Position numbers and translations under genes: made by a program. From Pohlia nutans (lineage: Eukaryota; Streptophyta; Bryopsida; Bryales; Mniaceae): a stretch of 64,000 nucleotides of DNA. The notes beneath the pieces were generated by a model, which made no database searches, was not told the DNA's origin, and saw nothing but the letters and a program-made list of their open reading frames with translations. Where the stretch lies: the NCBI GenBank assembly GCA_022496805.1, contig CM040091.1, forward strand, positions 19,334,336 through 19,398,335, read 5' to 3'. Each line of letters starts with the position of its first letter. The first letter of the stretch is position 1. Of this stretch, positions 35,735-47,990 are shown one piece after another.

Positions 35735-35975
35735 CTTTCTACTCTCTCTCTCGCTCTGTCTTGTGTGTGGGACCTTGAAGCCCATGCTGCAAGTCCTCCA
35801 ACGTCTCTTCCTCTTCCTCAGTTTCTTCCGAGGAAGCCGCTACCATTTTTTCTCATAGTCAGAAAAAAACATCGTTCCATCATCAACTAGAATGGAAACC
35901 AGGACGCGTGATGATTCGCCGCATTGAGGACTTTGATTGTTGTTTGGGGTTTTGTACAGAAGAGCGGAAGATCAT
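35735..35975 (+). promoter_or_regulatory. Probable core promoter and 5' UTR exon of the U-box gene
   Basis: A pyrimidine-rich CT tract at about 35735-35760 is followed by a less AT-rich, repeat-free stretch ending at a strong donor (ATCAT|GTGAGT) at 35976. Pyrimidine patches are typical near plant transcription starts. No clear TATA box was chosen. Inference. Confidence 0.4.
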
Positions 35976-36604
35976 GTGAGTCAGGAAAGGGGTTTGCTTT
36001 CGGAGGAGGAAGAGGAAGAGCAGAGAACAGGATGATGGACGACGGCATGATGGATATGTATGGCTCTTTGTTTTTTCTAGTCTTTCTGTGTCTGTCTGTG
36101 TTTTTGCTTGCTTTTTGTGATTCTAGTTGTGGCTATGGCGAAACCCTCGGCTAACCCTAGTCGGTGCTGTCTTTGGTTGCTGTTAGTAAGCAAAATCTGT
36201 AAACCTAAAAGCCTAGTTTCTTTCCTTGCGAAAGAACTGTAGGTTGGCGGTAACGTGACCTAACTGAGTGTGTGTGGCTAGTTTTAGTTTAGGCAAGTCA
36301 CGTGTGGCCATTTTCTTGGAATCGGTAAATTTGAAAAGGTTTTCTGTTTCTGTTTTTCCGGGACTGCATTATAGTGTAGTGTGCTTCGGTTATATGATTC
36401 TGAGAAGGTACTGGATTAGGTCGAGGGTTCGGTACTAGTATGTGTAATCTTAGGTCTGTCCGAAATTTGAAGTGTTGATGATTTTCAGTGGGTTAGTAGG
36501 GATCTGCTATTAGACCTGATTTTTTTTTTCTTTTAACGTTTTGCGTATTTTTGAAATGCTAGCTTGACTACCTCACCATTGTACATTACAGCTTCTTCTT
36601 TGTA

Positions 36605-36833
36605 CTCCCTCTGTCCGGAAATAACTGTCGTAGTTTTCGGCATTTTTCAGTAGTTTTGGCGTTTTTGGCATTTTTCGTCGCCGTCCTCAAAAATGGTCTA
36701 TCTTTAACAGTAGTATGTAGTTTTTGTGTCACTCTCATTTGAAGTGGACAGGGCTCATGTTTGAATTATAAAATATAGGGGGAAAAAATGCCAAAAACGA
36801 GGACAATCATTTGCGGACAGGAGTATTTTTTAG
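36605..36833. mobile_element. Stowaway element (U-box gene 5' UTR intron)
   Basis: CTCCCTCTGTCCGGAAATAA to TTTGCGGACAGGAG, with TA on both sides (36603-36604, 36834-36835). Confidence 0.85.
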
Positions 36834-37017
36834 AGGAGAGTGAGAGTAAGAAACCCTATGAAGAGGAACGGTTGCAAAGAATTTACCCCATTGCCCATGG
36901 ACTTACAAAAGAATCTTGGAATGCTATTTGGGATTCTATTATTAACACAAAATACACAGAAATTAAAGTAGAGGATACTCTTTCTGTCACTTGAGCATTT
37001 CAATCAATTTGGAGGAG

Positions 37018-37232
37018 TGTGCTTGATCGCTTTGGGTACTACAAAAGCCAAACTCTCTGGAGAGGAAAGCATTTGATGATTCCTTATGCAAAGTGAGAGG
37101 TTGTAGACCACTATTGAACAGATAGTAGAGAGTTCATTTGAATTTAAAGAGTAGCGGTTATAGAGATTATTAGCCAGGTCATGCTTTGGTGGGTGAAGGC
37201 CAAGCAAGTGTTGATTGGAAGCGATGAGTTGC
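37018..37232 (+). repeat. Repeat J, copy in U-box gene 5' UTR intron
   Basis: GATCGCTTTGGGTACTACAA ... AGAGGTTGTAGACCACTATT ... CAAGCAAGTGTTGATTGGAA; same order as 43858-44222. Confidence 0.65.
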
Positions 37233-37254
37233 TGTTTGTAACATTATAATAATT

Positions 37255-37518
37255 CTCCATCTGTCCAGAATAACTGTACCAGTTTTTGGCATTTTCTACT
37301 TTATACGTTTTTTTTTCTTGAAAAATGATGTCTTAGTACTCCAAAAATGGTCTATCTTTAATAGTAGTATGTAGTTTTTGTGTCACTCTCTTTGTCACTC
37401 TCTTTGTCCACCCCATTTGAAGTGGACAAGACCCACGTTTTAAGCATACAACATAGAACAAAACCTAAGGGAAAAAAAAAATGCCAAAACTAAGACAATT
37501 ATTTTTGAACAGAGGGAG
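37255..37518. mobile_element. Stowaway element (U-box gene 5' UTR intron)
   Basis: CTCCATCTGTCCAGAATAAC to TTTTTGAACAGAGGGAG. The TA flanks have mutated to TT. It contains a short internal repeat of CTCTTTGTCA. Confidence 0.8.
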
Positions 37519-38213
37519 TTCAATAACAATATCCTCTAGCTGAGATAACACCAGTAATTTTCTTTCCCGTTAGGCATTTCCATGGCTTGAAGAGCAATTC
37601 AGGCTCCTTGGATGCTCTTTTCATATTAGTATATAGGTAATATTAGGGTAATACACATGTGCTACCTAGGTGCTACTTAGGAAATACCTGGGTGATACCT
37701 AGGTTTAAAGAGGAACTCTGGCTATTATTCCCTGTTTTTGTTTTCAAAAATCCTTTGTATCAATTAGCAAAAATTAGCAAAAGAAATTCACTGCATTGTA
37801 TTACAATAATTTCCTCTAGCTGAGACTGCATTTTATGAGTGGACACGCAAGGCACTGAGCAGTGATCTCAGAACCACTTTATGACATTTAGCACAGGGTG
37901 CTACCTCCCACATAAATGGTAGATACTTTTGCTACCTTGTGAATGTACTACTCAGGATACTTCTATAATATCCGGCAATACCCTTGATATATTAAGGTGA
38001 TACCATAATGATATCCGCAGGTATCGCCTCATGAAGTTGCTACATATTTATAACATGATGAGCATTCTCGCTACATTTCAAAAAAAATTCATTTTCTTTC
38101 TTTGTATGTTTAGCAGCCCCATTTTTTTGGTAGAAATCCAGCTAATATTAGCGAGTTTTGAGATCACTGGCACTGAGTATTAGGTCTGCATTTCCATTTG
38201 TGGTGATTTCAGG

Positions 38214-41200
38214 ATGCAGCCTCCGATGGCGGAGTCTGCGACGCAGTTTCTCGTGGACAAGCTGGCGGAGGCAGTGAGAGCAGCAACCAAGGTGATAGTG
38301 GAGCACGAGAATTTCCAAATCCTAGCCGACCTCCTGGACAGCATCAAGCAGGTGTTCATAGACTTGGAGGATGGAGGGGACGTGTTTCAGTTGGAGGATC
38401 CCATGCGCGCCTTAGAGGAGGATTTAGACGAAACGCAAGAACTCATTTCCTTCTGCACGAACCGAAGCCGCATTTACCTCCTCCTTCACTGCAGACAAAT
38501 CTCGCACCAGCTCGAGGATTTTACTCACAAAATGGGCAGAACGTTGGCGGACATCCCCTCGTCGTCTCTCCACGGCGACGACCAGCTGAAGGCCATGGTT
38601 GATGAGCTCTCGCAGGAAATGAAGGAGGTTCAGTTTCCCTACAAGGACAATGAGGCCAGGTTATGTCAGACTCTGGAGCCTGAGAATAATGGCATCCTCA
38701 GTGACGTGGGTGTGCAGCAAGCTATTCTCATGGACATTGCGCGGACTGTGGGGATTGAAGATCTCGCTCGAAACCCGACGGCCTTTCGGAACGAGCTTGA
38801 TTTGTTGCGAAAAGATGTGGACGACTCGAAGAACGCGAATGACATGCGTTTGTTCGGTGTGGTTAGTGGGATGTTTGATAAGTGGCTGCAATCGAACGAG
38901 CAGCCGAGTCAATCGGAGGAAACGCATGCTGTGCATCCAGTTCATAAACGTCTTGAGCCTCTGTACGAGGCGTTCGTGTGTCCACTGACCAAGCAAGTGA
39001 TGCAGGACCCTGTTACTCTGGAGAATGGGCAGACGTATGAGCGAGTCGCCATTGAGAGATGGTTCCAGGAGTGTAAAGACAATGGACGACCAACGCTGTG
39101 TCCCATGACTGGGCAGAAGGTGGGCACTACTGTGAAATCGAGCTTGGCGTTGCGAAATACGATTGAGGAGTGGACTGCCAGGAATGAGCAGGCCAGAATT
39201 GAGATTGTGAAGATGATCCTCACCTCCGGTAGCAGTGACGATGATATCGTGTTTGGTCTTACTGATCTGCAGACATTGTGTCGGAAGAACCGAATGAACA
39301 AGCACCGCGTTCGCAATGAAGGCTTGATTCCTCTCATCGTTGACCTCTTGAAGAATGGTGAAGAAGTGCGGTGTCTTGCCCTCAGTACCCTTCGCTTTCT
39401 TGCCGAAGACGAAGACGACAATAAGGTACTTGGAACTGCCCCTGTTTAGCCCAATTTGTAGCTGGGATTTTTTCAGGTCCAAATTCATTCATTTTTGACT
39501 AGCACGTGCAATAGTCTAGTGATACTCCCTCTGTCCGGAAATAACTGTCCTAGTTTTGGCGTGTTTTGATTCAACGCGTAGCCGTCTCTGTACTCAAAAA
39601 ATGGTCTATCTGTAATGGTAGTCTCATTGTCTGTCCCGTTTGAAGTGGACAGGGCTCGTGTTTGAAGTATAAAACATAGGACAAATATTGCCAAAAATAA
39701 TGCCAATAATCTAGGACAATTATTTCCAGACAGAGGGAGTATAAGACTTGGCCTGCACAATATGATCAGTTGTTTTCCTTGGTTCTTCAGGGGTTAATCT
39801 AAATGACTGTCAAGTAGTTCTTTTGTAATTGTGGGGGTTGTTGTGAGTTTTGGAAGTGTGAAACTTTGAGTGTGTCATAGTAACTGTGGAGGGTTAATTG
39901 ACTGATTCAGGAAGCAATTGGCGCGACAAACCTTTCCCGTGTGGTGAAGTGCTTGTCACGAGAGCTGACACGAGAGCGAGAAGGGGCCGTGTATCTGCTC
40001 TATGAGCTATCAAAATCATACTCTCTCTGCGAAAAGATTGGAGCCACCAACGGTGCAATTTTGATATTGGTAGGAATGCTCAGCAGCAACTCAGAGGATG
40101 TGGCAGCTGTGGAACATGCGGAGCTCGCGCTGGCCAACCTGGAGCGGTGCGATAACAATGTCAAGCAAATGGCAGAGAATGGACGTCTTCAGCCGCTTCT
40201 CAAACGACTTGTGGAAGGTGAGAACAGAAATTCTGAATTTTTGTGCACTCTATTTCTTACTCCCTCTGTTCAGAAATAACTGTTCTAGTTTTGGCGTGTT
40301 TTAACTTAATGCTTTTTTTTGGCCAAAAAACGCCGTCTTCGTGCTCGAAAAATGGTCCATCTTTAATAGTGGTAGTAGTTTTTGTGTCACTCTCATTGTC
40401 CGCCCTGTTTGAAGTGGACAGGGCTTACGTTTGAAGTATAAAACATGCGACAAATATTGCAAAAAATGAACACCAAAAATCAGGACAATTATTTCCGGAA
40501 AGAGGGAGTAGTAATCTCTCTGTCGGATTGATTATTCACCTCTTCCATGTTCTAATGGTTTTTGAGAATCAAGGACAAGTATGGTGATTAACCCCTAAAG
40601 AACCAAGAAGCCTAAATTTAACCTCGTTTGTTTTTTAGCAGCCTTGAGTGGGAGTTATATGGAGACTTTCTTAGGTTCAATTTTTGATCAACATATACAC
40701 GGACTCCAGTGATGTTAAATCTGGCCACATCTGAATTAATGATTTCCCACGATACGATCTATCAAATCGATTGTTTTGTAACCATGAGTCCTTGGGTCCT
40801 TTAGAGGTTAAGTCTGCCTCCATTTTAACCCTAAAGGACCGAGGATTCATGGTTTAAAATCACAAATTCAATCTTTTATATTATAAATACAATAATTCAG
40901 ATGGGATCAAATTTTATATCACTAGAATCAGTGAAGAGCGTTGCATGCGTTCATCAGAAAACAAACAAATTTTAATAAAAGGAAGCCTGCATAGGACCAC
41001 TCCAAACTGCTGTTCAGAAAACAGGAGGCTCAATTCAGGCTTCTTGGCCCTCTAGGGGTTAAGGTTCCCTCTGTAATGACTGTTTTTTTATGCTTGAAAT
41101 TTAATTAGCTTATGGTGAGATTCAAATTCCACTGTCGTAGTAAATGCGTGTTGTGTACGGGATTTTGTTGTGTGCTCAGGGCAGGAAGAAGTGCGAATTG

Positions 41201-44200
41201 AAATGGCAGAAGACCTGTCGTTAGTACCATTGACTGCTGAGGACAAGAGCCGTGCTGCGCAGAGAGCAGCGTTTGCACTTGTGGAGATGCTGGGTAGCCC
41301 GAACCCGGTGGCACGAGCCTCAGCACTGAAAGCTCTGCGCAGTTTGTCGACTCTTCCGAGTAATGGGAATGTGCTCCTGCAATCTGGTGTGTTGACTCCT
41401 TTGATGCGGGATCTGTTTGTGGTTGGTGCCAACCAAGTCCCTACGAAGCTGAAGGAGATTTCCGCCACTGTGTTGGCCAATGTGGTCGGTTCCGGTGCCA
41501 ATTGGGAAGTTGTTCCTGTTGATAAGGATGGCAACACTCTGGCTTCAGAGCATATTGTGCACAACTTTTTACACTTGATCAGTAACACGGGTCCAGCTAT
41601 CGAGGTGAAGCTTCTCCAGGTCAGTGTTCACATCCTTCCATGGTGACTCTTTATCTGTATGAAGTATTCGTCATTTTTGTGAACTGCTGGGGCTGCGAGA
41701 GAAAGAAGGGTGACTTCAGTGGAAGCTTGCATGCACATGAGAAGAGCAGTTGATGTGAAATTTTCCAACCGTGAAAATAGACTCTATTGTCTATCCAATA
41801 CACTTTACGATTCCCGAATTGATGTATTTAAGAGTACACAATGCCATTTTGAAATTCTCCTTTCTGTCAAGTTTCTGCAACGGATACTTATTGGAGGGTG
41901 CTGTACAGCTATTCCATCATCCATAATGTAACTGGGAGCAGCCTGTTTTATTGATATTCAAACTAACCCCGAATGGCTCGCTTCCATATTTTTAGGATTT
42001 GAAACAAGGACTGTATAACTGGCAATATCCTGGCAATCTTCTTTATATTTCTTGTAAATTTTCATTGTTGGAGTAATGTAAATGTGTAATAATATTTACT
42101 ACGAGAAGTATAAGGTAATATATGTTCTATTAGGATAGTATATTGCTTGCAAGATTAGCATTGTGTGAAAAGGTATACGGTATTTTGAATCATACTTAAA
42201 TGGGCAGTATGAAAAGGTTGGTCAATAGGAAGTGGACTTTCAAAAAGTGGAAATCGTCGGATAGTCTCTCATTGAGTCAATAAACCATTTCGGAAGAGCC
42301 AACAAATCACTTGGGAAGCTTCAAGGAAGGTAGCAAAGTGTACCTATAGAAAGAAGAATCATACCCTACACATCTGAACAAATATTTGAACGATAAAATT
42401 CAATGTTACGAAAGCTCCTATAATTGACTAACAGCTTTCAAATTGGACTTATTATTTTGAGTTCGGGCTAATTCACAAGCTTGTTCTATTGCCTTCCATC
42501 TTTTTCGATATGTTGTACTTGTATCACATGGTTCTCAGTGAAATGAATCATTGGGAAGGGATCACTTAGTATACCCATGAAAAGAAGTAAGTTTTCTGTA
42601 CAATATTAAGTGATGTAAATGTACTCAGAAAGTTTGTATTATTAGATATTGAGGTTGAAAGTGTACTAATGAAGCTCATGATTTATTCATGGTGCAGGTG
42701 TTAGTGGGATTGGCCTCATCAACCCAAGTGGTGACCAAGGTAGTCCAACACATCAGGAGTGCAGGTGCAACAGTGAGCCTGATCCAGTTTTTGGAAGCGC
42801 CGCAACAGGATTTGCGAGTGACATCAGTGAAGCTGCTGATGTTGCTGTCTCCACACATGAACCAAGAACTCGCGGACGGTCTGCGTGTCACCACTCGTCA
42901 GCTGGGCACGTTGATCAGGCTGCTAGCCTCCGACAGCCCCATGGAAGAGCAAGCGGTGGCGGCCGGGTTGCTCGCAAATCTACCCATGCGAGACATCCAA
43001 CTCACCCGGGCCATGCTCGACGAGGGTGCCCCGACGTTGTTGATCAAGCGCTTGGATGACCTCAAGAGGGGCGTTGTCCGGGTTGGTGACAGGAAGCACA
43101 TTGCTCCCTTCCAAACCGGCATCGTTGGCATCCTGGCACGGTTTACGTGCGCGTTGGACGACCCGCGGTTCCTGGATTTGGCCATCAACAACAACTTCAC
43201 TGAGCTTTTCACGTCTCTGTTGCAAACGGCGGGCTCGGACGAGCTGCAAATCTCAGCAGCTCTGTCCCTGGAGAATCTGTCCGTGAAGTCGAAGCAACTG
43301 TCAGATTATCCCGAGATCCCGCCCGCCCGGGGTGTCTGGAAGTTTGCTTGCTTCCAGAAGCCCCTTCCTATGGTTGGTCTTTGTCCTGTGCACTCTGGCG
43401 TGTGCTCCGCGCGAGAAACTTTCTGTCTCTTGTCAGCCAATGCTCTCCTGCCTTTGGTCTCTTGCTTGGACCACCGGAACCCGGGTGTTGTCGAAGCCGC
43501 TATTGGCGCCCTGTCGACATTACTCATGGACACCGTAGACATCGAGAGAGGATCACAGGTAATCATTCATTCAATACTCTTTGCGCACTTTAACCCTAAA
43601 CCACTCCCTGTGTCCGGAAATAACTGTCCTAGTTTTTAGCGTGTCGCCTTTATTTTTGTCCAAAAAGAGCCATCTCAGTACTCAAAAAATGGTCCATCTT
43701 TAATACTAGTATGTAGTTTTTGTGTCACTCTTATTGTCCGCCCCATTTGAACTGGACAAAACTCACGTTTCAAGTATACAACATAGGACAAATATTGCAA
43801 AAAAACTAGGACAATTATTTCTGGACCGAGGGAGTATGTAGGAGTATGCTTTCATTTGAAGATCACAAACAACTTTGGTGCTACAAGAGCCAAACTCTCA
43901 AGGGAAAAGTGTGGTGATTTCTTATGCAAAGTGGGAGGTTGTAGACCACTATATTTATCTAACGAGTACACCCATTATAGTATTTAGTCCAAGATGCACT
44001 GATTTTTTTATAACGATTATACTTTTACCAAGTTTGTTTATAGATGTTCTCCTACATGAGTACTACCAAAATCTTCAATCTTGCTAAAAGAATTTGCCTT
44101 CTGTAAAACGTTCTAAATAGTTAGTGTGGCTTGAACTAAATACTATAATGGGTGTAGAGATAATTAACCGAGTCACGCTTACACTCAACTTGAAGTCCAA

Positions 44201-44532
44201 GCAAGTGTTGATTGGAAGAGAGGTGTATCCTACCTTATTCTAATACTGTTTTTTTTTTCCAGGTGTTACAAAACGCAGGTGGAATATCGCCAATATTGGT
44301 GATTATGCAGGAGCATCGGACGGAAATTCTTCGGCAGCGGGCGGTGTGGATGGTGGAGCGAGTGCTGCGCAATGGTGATCTTGCTCGTCAAATCTCTGGT
44401 GACCCTCATGTCCATACTGCTCTTGTTGATGCGTTCCGGTATGGCAATAGCTCTGCCAAGCAGCTGGCAGAGAAAGCTTTGAAGCACTTGAACAAGATTC
44501 CAAACTTTTCCGGAGTGTTTCAAAAAGTGTAA
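38214..44532 (+). CDS. U-box and armadillo-repeat E3 ubiquitin ligase (plant PUB42-type)
   Basis: Five coding exons, 38214-39425, 39911-40217, 41180-41619, 42698-43558 and 44263-44532, join in frame (GT-AG) to 1029 aa. Residues 1-245 are a mostly helical N-terminal region. The U-box is at about 249-322, beginning EPLYEAFVCPLTKQVMQDPV and ending at LRNTIEEW; this fold recruits the E2 enzyme. From about 325 to the end the chain reads as armadillo/HEAT-like helical repeats, with a Cys-rich insert GLCPVHSGVCSARETFCLL near 880. An N-terminal region before the U-box, ARM repeats after it and a length near 1000 aa fit the Arabidopsis PUB42 type as I recall it; the exact orthologue is not proven. The ATG is the first in the exon, one base after a splice acceptor. 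All four coding introns hold repeats or duplicated sequence. Confidence 0.94.
39465..39797 (-). mobile_element. Family A remnant interrupted by Stowaway
   Basis: The 'TTCAGGTCCAAATTC' and 'CACGTGCAAT' segments before the Stowaway element and 'CACAATATGATCAGTTG' to 'CAGGGGTTAA' after it follow family A order. The left terminus is missing. Confidence 0.6.
39535..39739. mobile_element. Stowaway element in U-box gene intron 1
   Basis: CTCCCTCTGTCCGGAAATAA to TTCCAGACAGAGGGAG, 205 bp, TA on both sides. It is inserted in a family A remnant (about 39465-39797, ending TTCTTCAGGGGTTAA). Confidence 0.9.
40260..40508. mobile_element. Stowaway element in U-box gene intron 2
   Basis: CTCCCTCTGTTCAGAAATAA to TTCCGGAAAGAGGGAG, TA on both sides. 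It begins 43 bp after the splice donor. Confidence 0.88.
40588..40811 (-). mobile_element. Family A element in U-box gene intron 2
   Basis: TTAACCCCTAAAGAACC to GGGTCCTTTAGAGGTTAA, 224 bp; A1-type palindrome decayed to GCCTAAATTTAAC. Confidence 0.85.
40825..41062 (+). mobile_element. Second family A element in U-box gene intron 2
   Basis: TTAACCCTAAAGGACCGAGG to TTGGCCCTCTAGGGGTTAA, 238 bp, opposite in orientation to its neighbour 13 bp away. Confidence 0.85.
41670..41930 (+). repeat. U-box gene intron 3 segment duplicated at 57580-58215
   Basis: GAACTGCTGGGGCTGCGAGAG, TACACTTTACGATTC, AATTCTCCTTTCTGTCAAGT and TTATTGGAGGGTGCTGTAC occur in the same order in the distal copy, where a Tourist-like element splits them. 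Confidence 0.8.
43604..43834. mobile_element. Stowaway element in U-box gene intron 4
   Basis: CTCCCTGTGTCCGGAAATAA to TTTCTGGACCGAGGGAG, 231 bp; right flank TA, left flank mutated to CA. Confidence 0.87.
43858..44222 (+). repeat. Repeat J in U-box gene intron 4
   Basis: AAGATCACAAACAACTTTGG ... GGGAGGTTGTAGACCACTAT ... CAAGCAAGTGTTGATTGGAA, with a longer middle than the copy at 37018. Its right end lies 40 bp from exon 5. Confidence 0.65.
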
Positions 44533-46369
44533 AGTCCCTGTCTCTCTTACTCTCTCTTTCACTTGAGAAAAAAAGGAGTCCTCCCTTGACTCGTGTATAC
44601 AAGTCTTTATTTCATTCAGTGAAAAGAATGTCATTTTTTAACGTAGTCTAGCTAGCCAGCAAGCAGGCAACGGAAGGCTCAAGGTGTAAATCAGTCAAGG
44701 CTGTTAGTGTTCTAGTTGTTGGGAGCCTCCCTTGGCTTATTATTATTTTGTGCACGTTTTGAATTTGCCAAATTTATCACAGTGCCATCTGAATGGGAAC
44801 AGTGGTGTATTATCCACCAATCTTTTTTTGTAGGGTTAGCTTGAAAGCTTTTATTTATTTATTTACATGGACTGTAAGGTTTTATAACGGGTGCTCAACA
44901 TCCTCACAGATTGTTCCCTCTTTCAATATCCCTTTGAGAGGGTCTTTGATGTGCGTTTCCCTGACTAGTTTTCTTACAACAGCAGAGTGTAGGACCATTA
45001 CTACAAGCTTGGAGTGCTTGCTTGTTTGGTTTGTGTTGTATTTTCTTCCAATGCTCTAAGTTTTTTTGTGTCAGCATCCAATTTCTGAATGCAAAACAAA
45101 CTCTTTGCCTCCTTTTGACTACATGTACTGACGTTTTTCATCCATTCAAATTTCTTTTGGTTCTTGTGCAAGCTGACTATCATTTGTACAGTATGGATCA
45201 TCAACATAAGATATTGTGATTTTTAAAAATAAAAAATTGGTTTCTGTCAAAATTTATTCTTAATTTAAAAAGTGAGATCTTAAAAATGGAAATTATACCA
45301 TCTCATAGTGCATATTTCTCATAGTTATCTACAGAGTTGAACAAAATATTTCCACGAGGAAAGACAAACGTGACCTCTAGGGAAGTACCAGTGTTGCATC
45401 AATTTATCCTATTCCTCCAAAGGGATAGTAGTTTTGGACCAATGGCCCTTTGTCTAGTTGGCACTAGACACACAAATACTTAATTCATGCCAGCCTTGAA
45501 AGAAAATTGGATTTTTTTATCTAACTTGAAAGGCTGCGAAAACGGATTTTAGCTCTCTTTTTCCATTTGATCCCAGTGCTTTGCATTGTTAGGGAGATTC
45601 AAACCTTACACTTTACCAATGCTAAAGAAGATCCCTCAAGGCACACTCAAGTTCCCATAGGAGAATTTCTATGTGACCTCATGTTCGTCTAAACATGATG
45701 GTTTGGTTGGTTGTGTCTAATCTCGTCAGAGATGTTTTAAATGTACAATGTCTAATTTAAGAGGAACTAAAGAACCTCAAAAGGTCAGAGGACCAAGAAA
45801 TCATGGTTTCCAAAATGAGAAATTCGATTGACGATATTGTGAAAAATATAATTCATATGGGGCATATGAATTAGGGCCATATGATGGCCCAAAAGGGCTG
45901 GAAATAAAATTTAAAACGCTGCTTGTGATGGATCAGATGCATGTCGAACTACGTTACAATACCGTATTTTATACTGTACGAGTATTGTGCAACTTTCCGT
46001 AGAAGACGGTTTATACAGTTCTCCACTCTGCATAGTGGCGAGGAAAATTGCGTTTGATTAGTGTGAGTTTCCAAAATTAGAATAGACTAAGTCATTCCAG
46101 AGGAAAGATTCCCTTTCCTTCAGGTGCATTCCAACAAGCAAGGAGTTCAATAGGCATTTACTTCCCAGCCTGAATTATAAATACCGGTGGTAGGTGAAAA
46201 TTCATATGATATTCATTCTTATTTTTTTAAACGTCACCACTGACTGACTGATTCCGTTCATGTTTTTGAATTTTTCCGAAACTGCACAATTGTAATTTAT
46301 GTGATACATCCCTTTCATTTTTTATTTTTTTATTTTTTGGGAAATAGAACAGGCAAGCACATTACCTAC
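44533..46369. other. Probable 3' UTR of the U-box gene, then intergenic sequence
   Basis: T-rich sequence with AATAAA-like words (for example near 45230) follows the stop. A family A fragment lies at about 45775-45880. No further gene recognised. Confidence 0.4.
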
Positions 46370-46372
46370 TAA

Positions 46373-46738
46373 GAGCAAGCCCAGCAGTTGGTCATTGTGC
46401 ACCAAGTCCACATCCAAGATGGTGTGAGAGAATTGAGAACTTCCTCAGCAACAACCACCAAGCGTGCCTAGAATAGAGTGCATCAATCAATTTTAAACTA
46501 CTGCTTTTGTCACTACTTGGGACAATCATAATGGCGGAGAATAAATTTACTAAACTTAGCTTCATAAAGTGAGAGCATTGTCTTGTCAGAGAGTGGGACA
46601 AATTGCTTGATGTGAGAATCATCACTCGCCATATGGGCAATATTTGGTGGGCAAATATCAAACTCCACACCATAAGAGGTACTTTATCATCCATAAATAG
46701 CGTTGGTGAGTGGAAAATGGGTGCTGCTGGGCCTGCTC
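46373..46738. mobile_element. Terminal-inverted-repeat element with TAA target (GAGCA type)
   Basis: Ends GAGCAAGCCCAGCAG and CTGCTGGGCCTGCTC, 366 bp, TAA on both sides (46370-46372, 46739-46741). The 3-bp TAA duplication fits PIF/Harbinger (Tourist-like). Confidence 0.82.
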
Positions 46739-46741
46739 TAA

Positions 46742-47171
46742 GGGCCGATTCACAAGTAGAGAGGCAGTGCGATTGAGTAACCAAACTTTGTTGAGGGTCC
46801 AAAAATGGGCTGAAAATAGGCAATAAAATATAGTTTTGATTTTTTATGAAATAATATCAACCCCCTCTTGACCATAGTTTGGGTTTCTATTCCCGTTCGA
46901 CCCAAACTTTCTTTGAGAGTTCGTCAACCTTGCTCAAAAAGTGTTGCCATGTAGGCATTTTGAAGAGCGATGGCCTTTGGACTTTGGCCTTTAGTGTGAA
47001 GAGCTAGGAGGCCAAATTCTTGGTTTTTACAATCTGATTGGTGGAAATCGATGGTCTTTGAACTTTGGCCTTTAGTGTGAAGAGCTAAGAGGCCGAATTC
47101 TTGGTTTTTTTACAATCCGATTGGTGGAAATCGACGGCCTCTTGACCTTTGGCCATAGTGTGAAGCGGTCC
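46742..47171. mobile_element. Tourist-like element with internal tandem duplication
   Basis: Ends GGGCCGATTCACA and TGTGAAGCGGTCC, TAA on both sides; the left TAA is shared with the preceding element. An approximately 80-bp segment (GGCCTTTGGACTTTGGCC-like ... TTGGTGGAAATCGA) is tandemly duplicated at about 46970-47130. Confidence 0.75.
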
Positions 47172-47484
47172 TAAACCCTTGAATATTAAACCCAATCTGA
47201 GTTTTTGCATTTTTCAAAGTACTTTGACCATTAATCCCTAAAGGACCACGGGCATAGGTGTTTTTGTTCAAAAATTCACCAAAACTGCCATTTCGAATGC
47301 AATGAAACAAAGTAATATTAAAAGATGTTTTTTTCACATCTAACCATAGAATCTTGTACAAAAATAATATGCAAACATGTGGTAAAATTTTCAGCTACTA
47401 GATTGCAAGATAATTAGAGGTTGAAGAACAAAACAAAGTTTTTTTGTGCACCTTGCCAACTAGGTCAGTACACATTGAATTATA

Positions 47485-47990
47485 TTAATCCCTAAGTGCC
47501 CACATTCCTCTCCAAATTTGGAGGATTGCAAAGATGCGTTATAAAATGCAACGAAAATGATATTTTGAACTTGATGAATGAATAAATGTTGTACATAATG
47601 AATTTTAGATTCTATTCATACGGTTAGATCTATGATTGCTATCACCAATATTTTGTATAAAACTTGAAACCTAAAATTCAAGATACTTTTATAGTTTGAT
47701 TACAAGTAAGATATTGAAAATCTAAAACTTATCACAAAAATTTCATTCATAGATTGTCAATATCTTATTTGTAATCAAACTACAAAAGAATTTTGAATTT
47801 TAAGTTTCAAATTTTATTCAAATACATTGGTAACAACAACCATAGATTTAACTATATGAATAGAATCTAAATTTCATAATGTACAACTTTTATTCAAACA
47901 TCAATTTCAAAACATCCTCCCTAGTTGCAATTTATGATGCATCTTTGCAATTCTCCAAATCTAGAGAGGGTGTGGTCCTCTAGAGGTGAA
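47485..47990. mobile_element. Family E foldback element
   Basis: About 506 bp. The left half follows family E from TTAATCCCTAAGTGCCC, and the right half is the inverted repetition of the same part, giving arms of about 230 bp that meet near 47720. Confidence 0.82.

Larger units (their letters stand above)
35976..38212 (+). other. Proposed 5' UTR intron of the U-box gene
   Basis: The donor GTGAGT at 35976 and the acceptor TGATTTCAG ending at 38212, one base before the ATG, would define a 2.2-kb leader intron. It contains two Stowaway-like elements (36605-36833, 37255-37518) and one copy of repeat J (about 37018-37232). An unspliced leader would carry many upstream ATGs. Confidence 0.45.

Noticed and set aside
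35924..36154. 76-codon open frame with a hydrophobic end near the U-box gene start
   Set aside because: It crosses the proposed 5' UTR donor and has no ATG start; more likely UTR and intron sequence.
38661..39488. 275-codon open frame on the minus strand
   Set aside because: It is antisense to the first coding exon of the U-box gene; the + frame has the domains and correct splice sites.
46392..46823. 143-codon open frame on -
   Set aside because: It lies across two Tourist-like elements and shows no transposase motif.
47232..47420. Another nt-29 hairpin element
   Set aside because: It begins TTAATCCCTAAAGGACC, but no palindrome is centred near nt 29 and no second end was found.
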